DNA of 64,000 nucleotides from Methanobacteriota archaeon (lineage in GTDB: Archaea; Thermoplasmatota; Poseidoniia; Poseidoniales; Thalassarchaeaceae): NCBI GenBank assembly GCA_011523055.1, contig WTHQ01000039.1, forward strand, positions 61,861 through 125,860, written 5' to 3'. A program made the translations under genes and the position numbers. Shown here one piece after another: positions 8,166 to 15,694 of the stretch. Every line of letters begins with the position of its first letter. Position 1 is the first letter of the stretch. The notes beneath the pieces were generated by a model, which did no database searches, was not told where the DNA came from, and saw only the letters and a program-made list of their open reading frames with translations.

Positions 8166-8840
8166 ATGGACATCGCGCCCTCAATATTGACCGCGGATTT
8201 CACCGAACTTGGCCAAGTATTGGATGAAGCCATAGATGCTGGAATTACCTGGGTTCACCTCGATGTGATGGATGGAAACTGGGTCGTCAACAAGACAATT
8301 ACCTTTGGTCCAGCCGTTGTTCGTTCAATCCGAGAAAGGCTTGGAGAGGACGTGTTCATCGATTGTCACCTGATGATAACGAATGCTGAGGAGACGTGGG
8401 AGCAGTACGCAGATGCAGGTGCCAACCTCATCATTGCTCACATTGAGGCTATTGAGGATCCCGAAGAGATCATCGATGAAATTAGGCGAGCCGGAAAAGA
8501 AGTGGGCCTGGTACTGAACCCAGATACGGATGTGGGTGAAGTACTACCATATCTTGCAGATCTAGATTTGGTACTAGTTATGTCAGTGGTACCGGGCAAA
8601 GGTGGGCAATCCTTCATGCCAGAGGTCGAGGACAAGGTCCGACGTCTCAGATCTAAAATTGACCATCAAGTTGCGAATGGTGGCAGGAGAACAAAGCTCA
8701 TGATCGATGGGGGTGTAAAAGCAAACAATGCAAAGCTGGTATCATCATGGGGAGTGGACATAGCCGTAGTTGGTAGTGGATTGATCAACAAAGCTGGCTC
8801 GATCAAGGACAACCTCGAAGAAATAACATCCTCGCTGTGA
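8166..8840 (+). CDS. rpe: Ribulose-phosphate 3-epimerase
   Basis: A 224-residue TIM-barrel enzyme interconverting ribulose 5-phosphate and xylulose 5-phosphate in the pentose phosphate pathway. It carries the N-terminal IAPSILTADF block, the metal and catalytic region HLDVMDG, CHLMI, the phosphate loop MSVVPGKGGQSF and the late LMIDGGV segment. A Shine-Dalgarno-like ggagg at 8152-8156 sits 9 bases before the ATG, an exception among the many apparently leaderless genes here. It is followed closely by bolA. Confidence 0.96.
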   Translation: MDIAPSILTADFTELGQVLDEAIDAGITWVHLDVMDGNWVVNKTITFGPAVVRSIRERLGEDVFIDCHLMITNAEETWEQYADAGANLIIAHIEAIEDPEEIIDEIRRAGKEVGLVLNPDTDVGEVLPYLADLDLVLVMSVVPGKGGQSFMPEVEDKVRRLRSKIDHQVANGGRRTKLMIDGGVKANNAKLVSSWGVDIAVVGSGLINKAGSIKDNLEEITSSL

Positions 8841-8887
8841 GTGCATCCATCGATAGCCTTCAAATCTGTCCACCGTGTGTTACCCTC

Positions 8888-9211
8888 ATGGCAGGAGCGG
8901 ACTGGATCAAGACGGAAGTCGAAAATTTAGTTCCACATGCGACCGTGGAGGTTAGTGACCTTCATGGGACAGGAGATCATTTCCATGTCAGAGTGATTTC
9001 TGATTCCTTTGAAGGCATGCTTCCGCTTGAACGCCAAAGACCCATCCTAGATTTTTTTACACCTCACATCAAATCTGGTACAGTACACGCTTTGGATCTG
9101 AAGTGTATGACGACAAGTCAGGCTGAGGCTGCTGGCGAAACGGTCTTTGACCCACATGGAGAAGGGGAAAAACAATTTTTGGGAATTCACATACGCAGGC
9201 CAAAGGAGTAG
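8888..9211 (+). CDS. bolA: BolA family protein
   Basis: About 107 residues with the BolA alpha/beta fold: VEVSDLHGTGDHFHVRVISDSFEG, LPLERQRPILDFF, then SGTVHALDLKCMT containing the conserved C-terminal His that helps bind a [2Fe-2S] cluster with a partner glutaredoxin. The frame can be read back to a GTG at 8837 overlapping rpe, but the ATG at 8888 gives the normal BolA length. The CGFS glutaredoxin starts 5 bases downstream, matching the known BolA-Grx partnership in Fe-S trafficking or iron regulation. BolA is uncommon in archaea (general knowledge). Confidence 0.9.
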   Translation: MAGADWIKTEVENLVPHATVEVSDLHGTGDHFHVRVISDSFEGMLPLERQRPILDFFTPHIKSGTVHALDLKCMTTSQAEAAGETVFDPHGEGEKQFLGIHIRRPKE

Positions 9212-9216
9212 TAAGC

Positions 9217-9549
9217 ATGTCAGAGTTTAATTGGACACCGGACGAGTTGCAAAAGATTGTCGAAGAAAATAGTGTTGTTCTTTTCATGAAGGGAACGCCC
9301 GAGGCCCCACAATGTGGATTTAGCAACAGGGCGGCTTCTGTTGTCTCCCAGCTCGGAGTGCCTTTCGCATCGGTCAATGTTCTGTCAGATGCCAGAGCCA
9401 GAAATGCACTCAGGGACTGGTCTGGTTTCCCGACCATGCCACAATTGTTCATTGGTGGCAAGTTGATAGGAGGTTCCGATATCGCGCTTGAGCTTTTCCA
9501 GAGTGGCGAACTTCAAACACTCGTCAACGATGCGACAGGCAATGACTGA
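9217..9549 (+). CDS. Monothiol glutaredoxin (CGFS type)
   Basis: A 110-residue Grx4/Grx5-like protein. The active site is CGFS (Cys33) after VVLFMKGTPEAPQ; WSGFPTMPQLFIGGKLIGGSDI contains the cis-proline and the glutathione/cluster-binding GG. CGFS glutaredoxins hold a bridging [2Fe-2S] cluster with glutathione or a substitute thiol and pass it to targets, often with BolA, whose gene is immediately upstream. The stop overlaps the aquaporin start by 8 bases (ATGACTGA), so translation is probably coupled. Confidence 0.95.
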   Translation: MSEFNWTPDELQKIVEENSVVLFMKGTPEAPQCGFSNRAASVVSQLGVPFASVNVLSDARARNALRDWSGFPTMPQLFIGGKLIGGSDIALELFQSGELQTLVNDATGND

Positions 9550-10177
9550 ATATAGCTTGAAGGCGAAGCTTTCTGCGGAGTTCATAGGTACATTCTTTCT
9601 TTGCTTTGCAATAAATATCACTGCCATACACGGCATTGTATCTGAATATGCTCCTTATGTCATTTCCTTTGTCCTGATGTCAATGATTTACACAACGAGT
9701 TTTATCTCAGGCGCCCATTTCAATCCTGTCGTAACTCTCGCTTTGTGGCTCAGGGGTGCCTGCCACGGAAAGGAGGTCCTGCCGTACATCGTGACCCAGA
9801 TGACTGCTGGCGTATTTGCGTCTACTCTTTCTGGACATCTGATGATGGTTCAATCAACTACTGTTGAATTGGTTATTGAGGCATTGCCTGCATTCTCTGC
9901 GGAGTTATTCTTCACATTCGCACTTGTGTCGGTAATCCTTGGGGTTGCAACCGTTGAGGCAACTTCCGACAATGTATACTTCGGTGCTGCCATTTCCCTT
10001 GTAGTACTTGTAGGGGCGCTGAGCGTGGGAGATATCTCATGGGCTTCATTCAATCCCGCTGTTACCGGTGCCCTGGTAATCTCTGGGGCAATGAAGATGG
10101 GTGACTCCTGGGTGCATATAGTCCCCCAGATCATTGGGTCGCTTTCTGCAGTCTATCTTTTCAGAGACATAAAATAG
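9542..10177 (+). CDS. MIP family channel (aquaporin/glycerol facilitator)
   Basis: A 211-residue membrane protein with about six transmembrane helices and the two half-helix motifs of the major intrinsic protein family: NPVVTLALW after SGAHF in the first half and NPAVTGALVI after SWASF in the second. It should conduct water or small neutral solutes; selectivity cannot be read from sequence alone. The first motif is NPV rather than NPA, a known variant. The start at 9542 overlaps the glutaredoxin stop; an earlier frame start at 9488 would lie deep inside that gene. Co-transcription with bolA and grx is likely. Confidence 0.9.
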   Translation: MTEYSLKAKLSAEFIGTFFLCFAINITAIHGIVSEYAPYVISFVLMSMIYTTSFISGAHFNPVVTLALWLRGACHGKEVLPYIVTQMTAGVFASTLSGHLMMVQSTTVELVIEALPAFSAELFFTFALVSVILGVATVEATSDNVYFGAAISLVVLVGALSVGDISWASFNPAVTGALVISGAMKMGDSWVHIVPQIIGSLSAVYLFRDIK

Positions 10178-10273
10178 CCGATTTGGTCCTTGGGTCGACT
10201 TTCAAATCAATTTAGTAATGACATGTTTTGACATGGGACAAGTGTTTCATACCCATATACCAGGGGGCATTTG

Positions 10274-11188
10274 ATGCAACAGGCTCATTCAATGAGGAAG
10301 CTAATGGGTTTGGCACTGGCGGGTGCGACATTAATCTCCTTTGCGCCGATGATGTATTCACTATCAAACACAAATCCGCTGACTGGCGCATTTTTCAGAA
10401 TGCTCTATGCGTTGCCTTTCTTGTGGTTCCTAACCGTTGTTTGGACCTCAGAGGACAAGCGAGTGGGGCGCGAGAAATGGTTTGCATTTGCTGCTGGCAT
10501 TATTTTAGCATTCGATTTTATCTCATATCACAGTGCAATTGACTGGGTTGGGACGGGAATCGCGACACTAATTGGGAACTCACAGGTCATCATCGTGACC
10601 ATTGCTAGTTGGTGGTTATTCGGGGAGAGGCCGAACAAAGCCATACTTTTTGCCCTGCCCGTGGTAATATTTGGCCTATTTTTTATCTCAGGTCTTACTG
10701 ATTCGTCCGCATACGGGACCAATCCTCGCTTGGGGGTCATCGCAGGAGTTTTCACCGCTTTGTTCTACTCCTTGTTTCTAATTGCATACAGATATGCGAA
10801 TAAGTCACTTTCTCCCGCATCCAGCCTTCAACTGGAGGCAACTGCAGGTGGTGCGTTGGGCCTCCTCGTCATGGGTCTCCTCCCACTACAAGGACTGGAG
10901 ATAGAGCCGATTGATTTCTCCCCCAGCTATCCATCTCACGCATGGTTACTATTGCTTGCAATCTTATGTCAGTCAGTTGGATGGGTAGCAATTACCTACT
11001 CTTTGCCTCGCCTACCTGCAGCTCATACCTCCTTCGCCATTCTTGTTCAGCCAGTACTAACGATTGTCTGGGGTGTATTGCTATTGGGGGAGGATCCGTC
11101 TTTTCAGCAAAAAATCGGAATGGCCCTAATTCTATTGGCTGTTATCTCTGTCACAGTAATGGGTGCGGTCGAGGCTGAAACAGAGTGA
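10274..11188 (+). CDS. EamA/DMT family transporter
   Basis: A 304-residue integral membrane protein of the drug/metabolite transporter superfamily with about ten transmembrane helices in two EamA halves. Family features are NPLTGAFFRMLYALPFL in the first half and the late PRLPAAHTSFAILVQPVLTIVWGVLLLGE block of the second. The substrate is unknown; relatives export amino acids, nucleotides or other metabolites. The ATG at 10274 is used, with a TATA-like catatacc at about 10253-10260 only some 17 bp upstream, so a short leader or another start is possible. Confidence 0.9.
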   Translation: MQQAHSMRKLMGLALAGATLISFAPMMYSLSNTNPLTGAFFRMLYALPFLWFLTVVWTSEDKRVGREKWFAFAAGIILAFDFISYHSAIDWVGTGIATLIGNSQVIIVTIASWWLFGERPNKAILFALPVVIFGLFFISGLTDSSAYGTNPRLGVIAGVFTALFYSLFLIAYRYANKSLSPASSLQLEATAGGALGLLVMGLLPLQGLEIEPIDFSPSYPSHAWLLLLAILCQSVGWVAITYSLPRLPAAHTSFAILVQPVLTIVWGVLLLGEDPSFQQKIGMALILLAVISVTVMGAVEAETE

Positions 11189-11198
11189 ATATCAGGGT

Positions 11199-11262
11199 GT
11201 ACAGGGTGGAGACACAAGCGAGGGGATGGGATGCACTCAGCGAGAACCTCCGTTCCCTGTAC
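11199..11262. repeat. Inverted repeat in convergent spacer
   Basis: gtacaggg (11199-11206) and ccctgtac (11255-11262) are perfect 8-bp arms separated by 48 bases in the 140-bp spacer between two convergent genes. It may form a 3'-end structure; no coding potential is seen in the spacer. Confidence 0.4.
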
Positions 11263-11328
11263 GGTTACCGAACTTGTTCAGACATTCATAACTCTTGTGA
11301 ATAGCATGGGGCGGGGAGATAACCGAAA

Positions 11329-12339
11329 TCATTCCACGGTAAGGACCTCGGCACCACTCTCACTCATCCAAACAGTGTGTTCAAACTGTGCCACATTTCC
11401 TCTGTCAACACATCTCAGAGCCGAATAGGATTCCAGGAACCTAATGCTAGTCAGTTTTCGAATGAGTGCATTCCATTTTTTCCTTATTCCCTCTGGGTCC
11501 TCTCCCGGGAATGGCTTCTCGAGCAGGGAATAAGCCCACCTCTCTGCGAAAGGAAGTGTTGAATATCGCTCTTCGATATATCTTGCCATAGTCGCGCCCA
11601 GGGGTTTGAGTTTCTTCTTTGCTACTGCCTTCCGAATGCTGATGTTGCCCGTTACTCTGTGTATGTTTGAAGATGTTGAGGGTTGTATGTCCTCTATCTT
11701 TCCAGACTTTCCAGTTGTATTGAATGGTTCGATGGCATAAAATGCGCCTACTTCGGGGCCCCCCTTAAATGCCTGATTCGCCTTACCACAATCGTATGAT
11801 GGGACTGAGACTCCGGCGTGTAGGTTCCATTTCTCCAATTTATGCCCGCATAAATTTGTCACAGGTTGAAAACCTGCGTCGGAGTGAACTTGATCTGCGG
11901 CAGCTCCGATTTCAGTCCACGTGTTTCCGGGTGTCATAGCTTCAATTTGCGCGTCTCTCGCTTCTCTAGCCGCGCGAATTTGATCGGTATGGTCTCCACC
12001 ACCGCCGACTTCTACAGTGAGGGCATTGTCAGCGAGAGCACCTTTGATGTGGACTCCAACGTCCAATTTGACAAGGTCTCCTTTCTTGAATACCATGTCT
12101 TCCTCATAGCCCTCCGGTTTTGTGAGGATTGAGTTCGTAGTGTAGTGCGCTGCGATATCGTTTACTGATATTGTAACTGGGAATGCAGGAGTTCCCCCAT
12201 GTCGTCTGATAAACCTCTCAGCGGAGTCAATCAGGTCATCCCAGGCCTTGCCAGCAACTATCTCTCCCTTTATCCCCTCAATAGTCCTGCGAGCGACGTG
12301 TCCTGCGTCTTTCCAGAATTTTATGTCAGCTTCTTCCAC
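11329..12339 (-). CDS. map: Methionine aminopeptidase, type II
   Basis: A 336-residue M24A peptidase that removes the initiator methionine co-translationally. All metal-binding elements are visible: LDVGVHIKGALADNALTV (two Asp), GHKLEKWNLHAG (His), FYAIEPFNT (Glu) and a C-terminal Glu in AEVLTVE; IAAHYT supplies the substrate-binding His. The insertion between the late elements marks the archaeal/eukaryal type II class. The start is a GTG at 12339 that overlaps the 3' end of sua5 by 19 bases, consistent with an RDD-sua5-map operon. Confidence 0.96.
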   Translation of the reverse strand: MEEADIKFWKDAGHVARRTIEGIKGEIVAGKAWDDLIDSAERFIRRHGGTPAFPVTISVNDIAAHYTTNSILTKPEGYEEDMVFKKGDLVKLDVGVHIKGALADNALTVEVGGGGDHTDQIRAAREARDAQIEAMTPGNTWTEIGAAADQVHSDAGFQPVTNLCGHKLEKWNLHAGVSVPSYDCGKANQAFKGGPEVGAFYAIEPFNTTGKSGKIEDIQPSTSSNIHRVTGNISIRKAVAKKKLKPLGATMARYIEERYSTLPFAERWAYSLLEKPFPGEDPEGIRKKWNALIRKLTSIRFLESYSALRCVDRGNVAQFEHTVWMSESGAEVLTVE

Positions 12340-12923
12340 GCTTCAATCACCCTATTCTCTGGAATAATTCCCTCTCTCAATATCTCTGGCCGCCGAGGCC
12401 CACTTGGTATGATCTCAGAGGGATAAGATATCAAAGTACTGGGTGCTCCTCCCTTGCACAAGCCATCAATCCAGTGCACTCCCTCAGCCAACCCGCCTAA
12501 TTCCTTGGCAGCCAATTTGGATGAATTATGGGGTTTTTTTCCGCTTTCGTTTGCGCTAGTTGCGGTCAGAGGTCCTGTATGATTGACGAGTTTCCTGGCC
12601 AGGGGGTGGTCAAGTATCCTAATTGCGATCCCATTCGATCCAAGTCGGTCGTCGTAAGTTCTCTTCGGTGGTAGTACGACAGTTATAGAGCCTCTTGGGA
12701 AGTATTGCAAGAAAATTTGGAGGTTTTCCGGGATGACTACGAACTCCGACGCTTGCATTAGTGATGAGACTCCCAGCGATACTGGCTTGTCAGCTGACCT
12801 CTTCTTCAGATTGAAAAGTAGGTCGAGTGCATTCTTATTGGGCAGACTTCCAACGGCCGGTTGGGTTGATGTGGGATATACGCATAGTTTGCCTGACTTA
12901 ATCCAGTCTACCTGTTCCAGCAT
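12321..12923 (-). CDS. sua5: Threonylcarbamoyl-AMP synthase (Sua5/YrdC)
   Basis: A 200-residue YrdC-domain protein making threonylcarbamoyl-AMP from threonine, bicarbonate and ATP for the tRNA t6A modification at position 37. Motifs are YPTSTQPAVG, the KKRSADKPVSL block, GSITVVLPPK, and LTATSANESGKKP. It has only the catalytic domain and lacks the C-terminal Sua5 domain, which is common in short archaeal and bacterial forms. The ATG at 12923 lies 4 bases after the RDD gene stop; its 3' end overlaps the map start. Confidence 0.94.
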   Translation of the reverse strand: MLEQVDWIKSGKLCVYPTSTQPAVGSLPNKNALDLLFNLKKRSADKPVSLGVSSLMQASEFVVIPENLQIFLQYFPRGSITVVLPPKRTYDDRLGSNGIAIRILDHPLARKLVNHTGPLTATSANESGKKPHNSSKLAAKELGGLAEGVHWIDGLCKGGAPSTLISYPSEIIPSGPRRPEILREGIIPENRVIEAWKKLT

Positions 12924-12927
12924 TTAT

Positions 12928-13509
12928 TCACCTCAGATGGCGCCTTAGTGCCGGTGGGAGTGAATTGGAAATGACCACTATCGAGCCGATTCGTCTGTCC
13001 AGATTAGACTGATGGGTGTGTCTTTGCCTTATTCTCTGGATTTCATACGCTGCGTGGTATAGATTGTAGAGGGGGATTAGGAATAGTAACTTCCCCATGC
13101 TTCTCTTGTCCCACATGTTGCTGGTCATCTCTGAACCATCCTCCGCAACGATGGCAATTGAGAACATCCTCTGGCCGAGGGATCTTGAAAATATGATGCC
13201 TGTTGCCCTAAAATACAACCATGTCGAGAATGAAAGTATCAGGAGCATCGCAATCCAATAATGGACATCGGGACTTGGGATTAGCCTTAGGTTCCACGCA
13301 TCGAATATTCGACCCCTTGTAGCGATAGTTAGTATTGCCAACAACAGCGTCATGTCTATGACAAGTGCTCCCGCTCTCCTGCCTGCACCTGCCAGAATAG
13401 TGCCCTCTGGCATCGGCCAGTTTGATTTTTCTTGCTCTGCCAGTGCTTGCTTTGCTGGATTTGTTCCGGAGTTATGTATCCTAATCGGACTGGAGTGAGT
13501 GTCGGACAC
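12928..13509 (-). CDS. RDD family membrane protein
   Basis: A 193-residue protein with an N-terminal soluble stretch and about three or four transmembrane segments. AGAGRRAGALVIDMTLLLA and the later RSLGQRMFSIAIV are the paired Arg/Asp helices that define RDD proteins. Function is uncertain in most organisms; some members are proposed ion or solute transporters. It heads the minus-strand unit with sua5 and map and diverges from the zinc-ribbon/SAP gene across a 114-bp promoter region that contains a short direct repeat of gttcggtt. Confidence 0.85.
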   Translation of the reverse strand: MSDTHSSPIRIHNSGTNPAKQALAEQEKSNWPMPEGTILAGAGRRAGALVIDMTLLLAILTIATRGRIFDAWNLRLIPSPDVHYWIAMLLILSFSTWLYFRATGIIFSRSLGQRMFSIAIVAEDGSEMTSNMWDKRSMGKLLFLIPLYNLYHAAYEIQRIRQRHTHQSNLDRRIGSIVVISNSLPPALRRHLR

Positions 13510-13623
13510 GTTTGAATGCTAACGCCATTTGTCTCTGAAGGTTTGGTTGCGGCCACGCTCCAATTCGCAAACGACCATGAATAGACATTAAACCAACAAT
13601 AAGTTCGGTTAGGTTCGGTTGCT

Positions 13624-15048
13624 ATGTTCTTTGGGCGTGGTAAGAGGTCCAAAGCAAAGGTAGCGTGTCCCCTTTGCGAGCAGCAAAATGACGAGGGTCA
13701 CACAGACTGCATTAGGTGTGGATACAAGCTAGGACGCAGTGGGAATCATCAGCAGGGATCTTATGTCGAACAACAGACCAGTGACATATTTTCAGCACTT
13801 ATGGAGGAAGACGAGGAGGAGCTCGAGAGTCCCATGGTAGATTGGAGCCAGACAACGTTCACCATGGATGACGTGACGATCGAGGTTTCACAGTACAATG
13901 ATGATGGAGAAGTAAGCCTCTCCTCGACTCCTAAATTTGCCTCAAAGTATGATGAAATGCCTGATGATGCAAAGAATATCATTCCATCAAATTTCAACCA
14001 TGGAACAAAGGAAACCGGAGTGATTGAAGAGTTGGAATCGGAAGGTAATCTGCAGAAGTCGGAAGAAGAAGTCGTGGAAGGGGGCCCACCCCTGGTGGAG
14101 GTCCATGAGGAAGAGGAAGATGAGGAGCTGGACACGTCTGAGGAAGAGGCCGTGGAAGAGGACCTGCCCCTGGTGGAGGTCCATGAGGAAGAGGCCATTG
14201 AAGAGGACCTGCCCCTGGTGGGGGCCATCCCAGATGAGGACCTGCCCCTGGTGGGGGCCATCCCAGATGAGGACCTGCCCCTGGTGGGGGCAGTCCCTGA
14301 TTACAGCGAATCTATAACCCAGGTGGAACATGGTAAAGATGGTCCGAATGACACAGAAAACGAGTTGTTGAAAAGAACAGAGCTAGATCCGACACCGGAC
14401 ATGGAGGAAGAAGAGTTGCACTCTTTGACGAGTGCCGAACTAAGATCTATGCTTTCTAGTGTTGGTGCCTCGACCATTGGTGACAAAACTGAGTTAGTCA
14501 AGAGGTTTCTTGAATCGACTGAACACAGCATTGACACTGGCTCCGAAGAGAGTCAAGTTATTGAGGAGGACGCTGAAGTTAACACAGAAAAAACACAGTT
14601 CTCACAAAACAATAGTCTTGGAGCCAAGCCACCACTAATCCCGGAAATAATTTCAAACCCTAGCCAAAAAATCGAGTCATTAAACGAGGAAGAAGGAAAT
14701 TCGACGATGGATATAGTCGATGTGTATCTTGAAAAAAGCCAGGCTACGATGACAAGATCGAGTTACTGGCCTTGGCCCCAAGAGATGCCTTGGATTGAGA
14801 AGGAGATAGCCGTTAAACTAAGACAATCCCTCGGAGAGGCCAAAGAAAAAAGAATGGGTCGAGCCAGAGAACTACTGGACGAGGTGGGACCTCATTTAGG
14901 GGATAGGACCCGACTGCTGTTTCCCGTTTGTCGCCTATTACAGGCACTCGGAAGAGGTGATGAGGTGCCATCAATAATTGAGGGTGCAGAAGGGAGGCAT
15001 CCATCCGATCCTGCCGTTACTGACGCTCGTGATCGCTTAGGAGTTTGA
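13624..15048 (+). CDS. Zinc-ribbon, acidic-repeat, SAP-domain protein
   Basis: A 474-residue modular protein of unknown function. Residues 15-35 form a zinc ribbon (CPLC then CIRCG). Residues about 60-250 are strongly acidic and contain short tandem repeats of the pattern E-D-L-P-L-V-(G/E)-(A/V). Residues about 266-300, LTSAELRSMLSSVGAST then DKTELVKRFLES, match a SAP DNA-binding helix-extension-helix. The last 110 residues form a helical, TPR-like region (RARELLDEVGPHLGDRTRLLFPVCRLLQALG). The architecture suggests a chromatin- or nucleoid-associated adaptor. Start ATG 13624; the stop is one base from the start of the GNAT gene, so the genes are coupled. Confidence 0.78.
   Translation: MFFGRGKRSKAKVACPLCEQQNDEGHTDCIRCGYKLGRSGNHQQGSYVEQQTSDIFSALMEEDEEELESPMVDWSQTTFTMDDVTIEVSQYNDDGEVSLSSTPKFASKYDEMPDDAKNIIPSNFNHGTKETGVIEELESEGNLQKSEEEVVEGGPPLVEVHEEEEDEELDTSEEEAVEEDLPLVEVHEEEAIEEDLPLVGAIPDEDLPLVGAIPDEDLPLVGAVPDYSESITQVEHGKDGPNDTENELLKRTELDPTPDMEEEELHSLTSAELRSMLSSVGASTIGDKTELVKRFLESTEHSIDTGSEESQVIEEDAEVNTEKTQFSQNNSLGAKPPLIPEIISNPSQKIESLNEEEGNSTMDIVDVYLEKSQATMTRSSYWPWPQEMPWIEKEIAVKLRQSLGEAKEKRMGRARELLDEVGPHLGDRTRLLFPVCRLLQALGRGDEVPSIIEGAEGRHPSDPAVTDARDRLGV
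14158..14302 (+). repeat. In-frame minisatellite, 33-bp unit
   Basis: gaggacctgcccctggtg begins at 14158, 14203, 14236 and 14269; the last three copies are exactly 33 bp apart and continue with nearly identical ggggccatcccagat. Spacings of 45 and 33 keep the reading frame, so copy number can change without frameshift. Copies encode the acidic EDLPLVGAIPD repeat. Confidence 0.9.
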
Positions 15049-15049
15049 A

Positions 15050-15658
15050 ATGACCAGGAGGGCCACGGTATCCATTCGTGTGGATGATGGACTAGTTCTG
15101 AGGCCGGCCACCAAGGCGATGGTCGAAGAATTACAAGAGGCGTTTGAAGAGACGTGGCCCGAAGTTAGTAGGGCAATGCCTTGGATCGACATCCAAGGTG
15201 ACCTTAGACATCAGATCTTCTCATTTCTAGATGAAACCGAGAGAATGGGAAGATCAGGACTACTCCATCATTGGGTGATGATGGATCCCAGATCCGAGAG
15301 AGTAATGGGGCTAATTGGATTTGACAGAGTTACTCGGTTGGAGAGAAGTCAGTGGAATTTAGGATATTGGGTTAGGAGTTTGGACCAGAAGCGTGGTGTA
15401 TCAAAAAGGTCCATTCATGCTGTAATCGGATGGCTAGATCGTGGGGGCTCCGTGATAATTGAATTGAAGGTTGACCCGAACAACCTTGCAGGAATGTCGA
15501 CAGTTCGACATGCTGTCCAAGAATGGTGCGGCATAAGAGCACCAGTTGGAGATACTGCGATAACAGTGGCTGGATTGAGGACCATGCATCACTGTTACTT
15601 GATAGAGACCGGCAAGCGGGGAAAGGTGGAAGGGGCTAGTCACCAAGTGCGAGGTTGA
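15050..15658 (+). CDS. GNAT family N-acetyltransferase
   Basis: A 202-residue protein with the RimJ/RimL-like GNAT arrangement: an N-terminal LRPATKAMVEELQEAF segment, the strand VMGLIGFDRV, then WNLGYWVRSLDQKRGVSKRSIHAVIGWL and IIELKVDPNNLAGMSTVRHAV, which resemble the acetyl-CoA-binding and C-terminal parts of Acetyltransf_3 members. The usual Q-x-x-G-x-G/A pyrophosphate loop is weak (QKRGVSKR), so catalytic activity is likely but not certain. It lies between the SAP-domain gene (1-bp gap) and aceE (36-bp gap), in a probable operon. Confidence 0.75.
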   Translation: MTRRATVSIRVDDGLVLRPATKAMVEELQEAFEETWPEVSRAMPWIDIQGDLRHQIFSFLDETERMGRSGLLHHWVMMDPRSERVMGLIGFDRVTRLERSQWNLGYWVRSLDQKRGVSKRSIHAVIGWLDRGGSVIIELKVDPNNLAGMSTVRHAVQEWCGIRAPVGDTAITVAGLRTMHHCYLIETGKRGKVEGASHQVRG

Positions 15659-15694
15659 AAGGCAGGCTCCATTTCGGCACAATGGGGTGAGGTC

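Noticed and set aside
13761..14261. Minus-strand Ser-rich frame opposite the SAP protein
   Set aside because: It is the antisense shadow of the acidic repeats: GAG/GAA codons read as Ser codons in reverse.
14158..14302. CRISPR-like array
   Set aside because: The repeats are contiguous and in frame within a protein gene, with no spacers and no cas genes.
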